Shown: one piece after another, positions 17,501-21,544 of the stretch
How positions within the stretch are numbered: position 1 is the first letter of the stretch
Layout: the number at the start of each line of letters is the position of its first letter
Assembly: GCA_038214535.1 (NCBI GenBank)
Contig: JBBQRS010000083.1
Span: 1-21,544, forward strand
Length of the DNA stretch: 21,544 nucleotides
DNA from: JBBQRS01 sp038214535
Lineage (GTDB): Bacteria; Chloroflexota; Anaerolineae; CG2-30-64-16
Direction: 5' to 3'
Position numbers and translations under genes: made by a program
The notes under the pieces: model-generated
Seen by the model: the letters and a program-made list of their open reading frames with translations, nothing else
Databases searched by the model: none
Told to the model about the DNA's origin: nothing

Positions 17501-17871
17501 GCATCCACTATCCCAACGGCGATCGCGCATTGCACAGCCAGATCAGCGCGGTGAAGTCGGGCGGCGAGACGACCACGCCGTTTTACGTAGCGATGGCGGC
17601 CAGCTTCGCCCAGGCCTACCGGCTGAACCAGGCGCGGCCATCCGACACGATCCGTCTGGCGCTCTTCGATGAGGCGTTCGGCAAGATGGACACCGCGCGC
17701 ACCGCCAGCGCGCTCAAGTTCATGGTGGACGCCGGCCTGCAGGTATTGCTCGCAACCCCGCCCGACAAAGCCGGCGGCTTGTTACCCTACGTTGACAGCG
17801 TCCGCACCGTCATCCGACAGGAGAACCATTCGTTTGTGCTGGAGATTGATAAGCGCGAAGTGGCGGCGTGA
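14521..17871 (+). CDS. jetC: Wadjet system protein JetC (SMC/MukB-like ATPase)
   Basis: The motor of the Wadjet complex, 1116 residues. Walker A is G30-VNGAGKST (K36) in the N-terminal head. Two long coiled-coil arms rich in Arg, Glu, Ala and Leu (about 230-465 and 640-900) flank a hinge-like domain (about 470-625, with W-QDAVEGVLGPARFHLLV). The C-terminal head has the ABC signature KSGGE (S1013-E1016) and Walker B LALFDEAFGKMD (D1050, E1051). All ATPase motifs are intact. In characterised Wadjet systems the SMC pair extrudes loops and senses small circular DNA before JetD cuts it. The start is 3 bp after jetB. A 12-bp direct repeat spans its stop codon (17862-17873 and 17883-17894). Confidence 0.95.
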   Translation: MKHLTRIRLVNWHLFTDATITCQGTTYFIGVNGAGKSTILDAVQFALVGGQRDVKFNQAALANSRRTVSSYVRGELGTEGQRYLRGDCTGLVALEFANPDNTHFVHGALVDAYADNHSPDIAYFIVHNADLNDAWFFKTPGQLFDTGSFRRHLEHFALPAGAKAQTFTRLEDYRANLLNRLGQLRDTFPAKIVKGVAFSPLTNIRDFVHNYLLDETLVDVKTLQEQLETLRHFETLVADIMARIAGLEQIEAHDAERVANRRRRITNGFVKRQAEADRILADLKRRRLERDEADLNLKRAELARDGLTESLKLAQEMLLQAQIALQTDHAATRQAELRTAIATAEAALAALRRRESELAAALAAEVAAMRTLRDLLLADGQTVPAELEAFTVTLSSSITESAAQRMTADSAAFTNAIRNTQHVIESLAQTYADQRALLAEKVREMREEGERLQREIAQLRIGDRDASYEAEAPAAARLRRLLRAELGLAADEVIYLCQTLDVTDEAWQDAVEGVLGPARFHLLVPPDHYDAAMQIYRARRFRDDLHGVGLPDGDRILTATRAGEIRRSETGRLAAEVKTDHPVARAYVDLLLGGYVKCETLEALRDQRQAVTRECFVRRQFTSSHLDPRHYRRWFIGDRAIPRQIAERETRLAAIGDELAGLAGQLAGLEQRLRLTRDRVREFIELERGLPEMARLPEVETALTALRAELSGLDTRSLAALQAETERARAAADDLQGRLSQADQNIGDLRRHLQTLDQDVIPGLERAGAAGVEAARDFLSLEDAADMTEEVAKEYARRRERQALETVLENATRYEEDHARAEAKSRDQLREAKQAYSLRYDFGYDNDEDAQRYTAECQRYVESELPEYEARVARQRSMAEQELVENFIHRLREQIEDARSQLDHLNTTLSKLRFGGERYEFIAGPAPDLRRVYDMVMDSRAVLGASLFDSDFRRAHQEGWDLLFEQLTIGADDERVEELRRLQDYRNYLVYDIRIHYPNGDRALHSQISAVKSGGETTTPFYVAMAASFAQAYRLNQARPSDTIRLALFDEAFGKMDTARTASALKFMVDAGLQVLLATPPDKAGGLLPYVDSVRTVIRQENHSFVLEIDKREVAA

Positions 17872-17929
17872 TGCGCGCCACCGGCGGCGTGATGTCATCG
17901 TTCGGCATTCGCTGACTCACTGATGCGCC

Positions 17930-19189
17930 ATGATGCCATCTTTGCCCTTCAGCCCCTTCCCCGACGTCGCCGCTATCCTGAACGCGCTGCTGGATATCTA
18001 TGAGCGACGCGACCCGATGCGGCCCCTCACCCGCGCGATCCGCGTGCGCCTAGATGCGCTGGATCTGCCCGGCTACACCAGCCAGTTCGACCCGGCCCCG
18101 CGGCAGACGGCCAACGACCAGATGCGGACGCTGGAAGGGCGCGGCTTCGTGCGCCTGGCGTGGCTTCCCGGCGAAACGGGGCATCTGCTCGACTCGGTGA
18201 TGCTGTTACCGGAACGGGCCGCCGAGCTGTTCCCCTGGCTCGACCGGCCGCCGGTGGCCGCCCAGGTTGCCGCGCTGCGCGACCTGCTGTTGGGAGAGCG
18301 CTTTCGGTTTGCAGATGATGATTGGCGACGCTGCGCGCTCGACCGGACCCTGGCCCAGCTTCGCGCCGGCAAATCACCCGCGCCCTTTGCCCGGTCAGAC
18401 CCCGACTTCAACCGCGATCTGCTGGGCGCGCTGGCGGCGTTGGATACGATCCGTGAGGAGACGCCCTATCGCGTCTTCAGCGTTCGCACATTCAACGACA
18501 GTAAGGCCTTCGAGCCGTTGAAGGCCCCACTTGCGACGCTGGCCCGGCGGCACGGCCCCGGCGGGCGCGAGTTGACGCCGGAGGAAGCGCTACGAGAGTT
18601 AGGACTGACCCCCAACCCGACGCACGTCTACCTCTCCGGCCCCTGGCGGCTGGTGACCGCGACCGGGCAAGTGGTATCGTTAGACGGCTTCCATCCGGCC
18701 GTGGGTGTGCCGGCGACGATGGTTGCGCGGGTACAGCGTGTCGAGATTGACACCACGATGGTGCAACGCGTGGTCTGCGTGGAGAACCTGGCGAGTTTCT
18801 ACGAGCTGATCCGCTACGAGGGCGCGGGGCTGGCCGCGCTATGCCTATGGGGTAACCCTGCGCCGCCGGTGCGCCATCTGCTGGCGCGGCTGGTCGAGGC
18901 GCTCCCGGATAGCATCCCGCTCCAGGCCTGGGCCGATCTGGACTATGGCGGGCTGAACATCCTGGCGCAGCTTCGCAAGCAGATTTCCCCGCAATACATC
19001 CCCTACCGCATGGATGTGAGGACATTGAGCGCGCATATCCGCTGGGCCCGACCGCTAACCGAAAGCGACCGGCGCTTGCTTGCCCGGCTTCAGGGCTACG
19101 CCTCACTGGCCGACCTGCAGCCGGTCATCGAGTATATGCTCGAACGCGAGATCAAACTGGAGCAGGAAGCGGTCCAATTAGCAAGCTGA
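17930..19189 (+). CDS. jetD: Wadjet system protein JetD (Toprim nuclease, DUF2220/DUF3322 type)
   Basis: The nuclease subunit of the system, 419 residues. The N-terminal half (about 1-190) is a DUF3322-like DNA-binding/arm region. The C-terminal half is a Toprim domain with E285 in VCVENLASFYEL and D336-L-D338 in WADLDYGGLNIL, the acidic residues that hold the divalent metal for DNA cleavage. The catalytic set looks complete. It begins 58 bp after jetC, the only sizeable spacer in the operon; two consecutive ATGs at 17930 and 17933 are equally possible. JetD is known to cut circular DNA that the JetABC motor has reeled in, giving resistance to plasmids. Confidence 0.93.
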   Translation: MMPSLPFSPFPDVAAILNALLDIYERRDPMRPLTRAIRVRLDALDLPGYTSQFDPAPRQTANDQMRTLEGRGFVRLAWLPGETGHLLDSVMLLPERAAELFPWLDRPPVAAQVAALRDLLLGERFRFADDDWRRCALDRTLAQLRAGKSPAPFARSDPDFNRDLLGALAALDTIREETPYRVFSVRTFNDSKAFEPLKAPLATLARRHGPGGRELTPEEALRELGLTPNPTHVYLSGPWRLVTATGQVVSLDGFHPAVGVPATMVARVQRVEIDTTMVQRVVCVENLASFYELIRYEGAGLAALCLWGNPAPPVRHLLARLVEALPDSIPLQAWADLDYGGLNILAQLRKQISPQYIPYRMDVRTLSAHIRWARPLTESDRRLLARLQGYASLADLQPVIEYMLEREIKLEQEAVQLAS

Positions 19190-19414
19190 ACACCTCCCCG
19201 TGAGTGAACGCAGCCCGCCCTCATCTGAGGTCTACCAATAGGCGTCGAGATTGACCCGACGTTCGGGGACTTCAAGCAGAGCGCCGGCCAGAATTGTGCG
19301 GGCGAACGCAATGGGTCGTAAAACTGTAGGGCTGGCAACGGAACGAAGGCGTGACTGCCCTTATTATTAATGGATTGTTGATCGTTCGTCGAAGGGGCTA
19401 CCAAATTGTAGCAA
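19190..19414. other. Spacer after the Wadjet operon, no gene recognised
   Basis: 225 bp with no RNA gene or convincing promoter. A small hairpin (CCCGA-CGT-TCGGG, 19255-19267) lies 66 bp after jetD but has no T tract, so it is at best a weak terminator. Part of the spacer probably contains the true N-terminus of the lipoprotein gene in another frame (see the frameshift finding). Confidence 0.4.
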
Positions 19415-20365
19415 TTGACTCTGGCCCTCATTCTTGTCGCCGCCGTGCTGCTGGTGGCCTGTGTCCCGACGCCACCCCAATCCAGCGCGCAGCCGACCTC
19501 CGTCACAATCGCCAACCCCGCCTCCGAAAACTGCATCAAGCTGGGCGGCACGCTGACCATCGAGGAGCGCGGCGACCTCGGCCAGATCGGCGTCTGCTTC
19601 TTTGAAGACAACATGCAGTGTGAGGAGTGGGCGCTGATGCGAGGCGACTGCCCCGTGGGCGGGGTCAAAGTGACCGGCTACACCATCCCCGCCGCGCGCT
19701 ACTGCGCTATCACCGGTGGCGAGTATGCCATCACCGGCGATGTCGGCGCGAACCCCGAGCAGGGGACGTGTACTTTGGTGAACGGCGCAACATGCGACGT
19801 TTGGGATTACTATAACGGCGCGTGCGCTCAGTCTACCGGGAGTACTGTACCGGCGGCAGCGATTCAACCACTGTCCATGGAAATCTGTGACGGACAGGCG
19901 CAGGCGATGGTCCACGCGCTGGATGTACTGGAAGTCACGCAGGACGAAGCGCCGCTGAACGATCCCGTCACCGGAGCCACCGGGACGGGGTGCCAGGCGA
20001 CCGTCGCGGGCACCGGCAAACAGTTCGCAAGCCCGGACAGGGTTGTGAATACGCTGGGCAGGATGCTGGAGGATCAGGGCTGGACGCAAGACCCGCTGTT
20101 GGCGGCCGGCGGCCCGGCGGGGAGCGACCAGGGATATCGCAAGTCAGACCAGATCTGCATGGCCGTTGCCCAGTGGTCGCCCGACGATTCGGCCAAATGC
20201 CCGCAAGACCAGCCGGTGTCGGCGTGCGAAGTGACGCCGGATCAGCAAATCTACACCGTGACCCTCAACTGCGGTGTAGCGTCCTCTCCGGCCGATAACT
20301 CAACCGCGACTCCCGCGGCGGCAGACGAAACAACGCAACAGACCCCACAGAGCACCGAAGATTAG
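19415..20365 (+). CDS. Lipoprotein with two DUF333 repeats
   Basis: Predicted secreted, lipid-anchored protein of 316 residues. A hydrophobic stretch ends in the lipobox LVAC (C16). Two DUF333 (hemolysin-like) modules follow, each with four cysteines in matching spacing: C40, C61, C69, C79 and C97, C119, C127, C137. The first reads NPASENC...GG...CEEWALMRGDC. A further cysteine-containing domain (about 155-290) is not recognised, and the tail is rich in Thr, Ala and Gln. The only in-frame start is TTG 19415, just after an in-frame TAG, with no ribosome site and no positive charge in the signal peptide; the real start is probably upstream in another frame (19351 onwards, RRRGYQIVA). Its stop overlaps that of the convergent gene by 4 bp. 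Function unknown. Confidence 0.75.
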   Translation: MTLALILVAAVLLVACVPTPPQSSAQPTSVTIANPASENCIKLGGTLTIEERGDLGQIGVCFFEDNMQCEEWALMRGDCPVGGVKVTGYTIPAARYCAITGGEYAITGDVGANPEQGTCTLVNGATCDVWDYYNGACAQSTGSTVPAAAIQPLSMEICDGQAQAMVHALDVLEVTQDEAPLNDPVTGATGTGCQATVAGTGKQFASPDRVVNTLGRMLEDQGWTQDPLLAAGGPAGSDQGYRKSDQICMAVAQWSPDDSAKCPQDQPVSACEVTPDQQIYTVTLNCGVASSPADNSTATPAAADETTQQTPQSTED

Positions 20366-20604
20366 CTCGCGCAACTGGCCGGCTGGCCCAATGCAGCTTC
20401 CGGCAAACCCTGTTGGAGCGCAGCCACTGCCACCGGCGTCCGCCGCAACGTCTCCAGGGCGGCGCAAGGTTCCAGGGCATCGAACCAGTAGTTGGGCATG
20501 AACCGTTGATAGGTGTCCGGCCACGCGCCGCAGGTGAGGCACTTCGTCGCCGGCTCGCCGAGCGTCAGGTGGCCGCATGTGCAGCAGACAAAAGCTTGCC
20601 GCAT
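20362..20604 (-). CDS. Small rubredoxin-like zinc-ribbon protein
   Basis: An 80-residue protein starting MRQAFVCCTCGHLTLGEP, followed by KCLTCGAWPDTYQRF. The two CxxCG knuckles bind one iron or zinc, as in the rubredoxin-like domain of rubrerythrins. The C-terminal half (FDALEPCAALETLRRTP) is a helical tail. It probably acts as a small electron carrier or metal-binding partner of the di-iron RIC protein encoded 76 bp upstream on the same strand. ATG 20604 is the first methionine before the knuckles; the ribosome site is weak and the frame stays open upstream into the RIC gene, so the start is uncertain. The stop codon shares TTAG (20362-20365) with the convergent lipoprotein gene. Confidence 0.7.
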   Translation of the reverse strand: MRQAFVCCTCGHLTLGEPATKCLTCGAWPDTYQRFMPNYWFDALEPCAALETLRRTPVAVAALQQGLPEAALGQPASCAS

Positions 20605-20680
20605 GCGGACGCCCAGATCGAACAACGGGCGGTTCGGTCTGGGCGAAGTTATCGCCCGGCAGAGTTCAGGGCGCGACAAG

Positions 20681-21300
20681 TCAATTCTGTCGTCGTTCCA
20701 GCTCGATCGTCTTCGGGAAGAGGATGTTGTTTTCCAGGTGGATGTGCTTCTTCGTGGTGGCTTCGAACTCGTTGAGGAAGCCATAGAGCGCGCGGAAGGT
20801 GTTGCAGCCATCGGCCGGCACGATGTATCCGCCGCTCAGCCGCGCCAACTCGCCCAGGGCATCGCCGACTGCTTCGTGCTCGGCGCCCATCTCCGCGATA
20901 AGCGCCAGCGCGTCGCCTCTCGCCCGGCGCTGCGCCAACTGCTTGATGTAGGGAAACAGCAGTTCCTCTTCATCCTGCAGGTGGGCAGTCATTTCTTCTT
21001 GCAACTGCTGCCACAGCGCCGCAATTGTCACCGTTTCCGGGTGGCCCGAACCATGCGCGTTGGCGACGGTCTCGGCATAACGGCCGATCTGCGCCAGCAT
21101 ATCCCTGGTGTAGGAATGAAATCGGTTGGTGATATAGTCGGTCAGGAACTCTACCGGCCACTCGTCGTAACGCTCCCCGATGCCCGGCGTCGCGCTCACA
21201 GCCTGCGCTTCTTGCAAAAGCATATCGAGGCTGACCCCTTGATCGGCGCACGCCTGAGCGACCGGCTTGCCCCCACCGCAACAGAAGTCAATACCATTAG
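20681..21300 (-). CDS. ric: Iron-sulfur cluster repair di-iron protein (RIC/ScdA/YtfE type), N-terminus cut off by IS
   Basis: A hemerythrin-like di-iron protein thought to repair Fe-S clusters damaged by nitric oxide or oxidants. It retains the end of the ScdA N-terminal domain (GIDFCCGGGKPVAQAC) and the complete hemerythrin domain with its metal-binding histidines and glutamates: NRFHSYTRD, AHLQDEEELLFP, GAEHEAVGDAL and KKHIHLENNILFP. The usual 20 to 30 residues before GIDFCC are missing. In their place, from about 21300, comes the 3' end of a transposase gene. No plausible start codon lies between the IS end and the CC motif; the frame continues to a GTG at 21391, but that is inside the transposase. 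The gene is therefore probably inactive, or yields only the hemerythrin part from ATG codons further in. Confidence 0.8.
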
Positions 21301-21544
21301 GAGTTACGCAGTTGCGACCTGAGTATCGAGCGGCTGAGCGAGATAAGCTCGCACAGCATCTCGGATAATGGAGGTTTTGACCTCGAACCACGACCGTTCA
21401 GTTAGCAAGCGTTGGGTTTCCAGGCGCAAGAAGGCCCGGATGGCCAGCCCGATGTGATTCCGTTGCGCCGTGGCCGAGCGATGCTGGGCCCGTTCGACGC
21501 CGCAGAATTGTTTCAAGCTACGGTGATAATTTTCGATCCGCCAA
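21298..21544 (-). mobile_element. Right end of an insertion sequence, continuing beyond the window
   Basis: The transposase gene ends at 21304, and homology of the neighbouring RIC gene begins at about 21300. The IS boundary must therefore lie within a few bases of TAGGAGTTACGCA (starting about 21298), which may be the terminal inverted repeat. The other end and any target duplication are outside the window. Confidence 0.6.
21304..21544 (-). CDS. DDE transposase (IS4/IS701-like), C-terminal part
   Basis: The last 79 residues of a transposase whose 5' part lies outside the window. The frame is open to the edge and begins WRIENYHRSLKQFCGVERAQ; the glutamate in ENYHRSLKQ matches the third catalytic residue (E) of the DDE triad, with the Y, R and K spacing of IS4-type enzymes. 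It continues SATAQRNHIGLAIRAFLRLE, a stretch typical of this group. It ends at a TAA a few bases from the IS border. Whether the element is intact cannot be judged here. Confidence 0.8.
   Translation of the reverse strand, partial: WRIENYHRSLKQFCGVERAQHRSATAQRNHIGLAIRAFLRLETQRLLTERSWFEVKTSIIRDAVRAYLAQPLDTQVATA

Noticed and set aside
20605..20811. A longer rubredoxin-like protein starting at 20811.
   Set aside because: The extra N-terminus overlaps the RIC coding region and is low-complexity; ATG 20604 directly precedes the cysteine motifs.
21300..21391. A GTG start at 21391 giving RIC a 30-residue leader.
   Set aside because: The leader lies in DNA that encodes the transposase in another frame and does not resemble the ScdA N-terminus.
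1..21544. CRISPR arrays, rRNA or tRNA genes.
   Set aside because: No regularly spaced repeats and no recognisable RNA gene were seen in any part of the window.

Overview
The window is high-GC, densely coded bacterial DNA with short spacers, mostly on the + strand. The gene mix fits an environmental bacterium such as a Chloroflexota (Anaerolineae-like) or Armatimonadota-type heterotroph: a carbohydrate ABC permease, a Gfo/Idh dehydrogenase, several non-heme URO-D-fold proteins, an FGGY kinase, a RIC protein and a DUF333 lipoprotein. This assignment is inference, because no rRNA or other phylogenetic marker is present.

Region 1 (1 to about 11.7 kb) is one long + strand operon for uptake and breakdown of an unidentified sugar or sugar derivative. 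In order it encodes the C-terminal part of an ABC permease, a Gfo/Idh/MocA oxidoreductase, a double-length URO-D-fold protein that looks like two genes fused in frame, a third URO-D-fold protein, a class III aminotransferase, a DeoR-type repressor, an amidohydrolase/lactonase-like hydrolase, an FGGY kinase and an L-arabinose/L-fucose isomerase-like protein. Spacers are mostly 5 to 62 bp. Transport, oxidation, lactone opening, isomerisation and phosphorylation would form a plausible pathway. Three tandem URO-D/methyltransferase-fold units suggest that methyl groups may be involved, for example an O-methylated sugar. No corrinoid protein or aldolase is visible. A 20-codon ORF after the isomerase may be the stump of a lost gene, and a strong intrinsic terminator (11905-11942) closes the region.

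Region 2 (about 12.0 to 19.2 kb) is a complete Wadjet (JetABCD) SMC-type anti-plasmid system. A near-consensus sigma-70 promoter (TTGACA, 17 bp, TATGAT) precedes a small Cro/CI-type regulator whose stop codon overlaps the jetA start (ATGA). Then follow jetA (MukF-like kleisin), jetB (MukE-like, DUF4194), jetC (SMC ATPase with Walker A, signature and Walker B motifs) and jetD (Toprim nuclease with its E and DxD residues). The built-in, translationally coupled regulator is the most interesting feature of the window.

Region 3 (19.2 kb to the end) holds a two-repeat DUF333 lipoprotein with a doubtful start (probable frameshift). It converges with, and overlaps by 4 bp, a reverse-strand rubredoxin-like protein. 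Upstream of that on the same strand lies a di-iron RIC (ScdA/YtfE-type) gene whose N-terminal part is cut off at the end of an insertion sequence. The IS transposase runs out of the right edge of the window.
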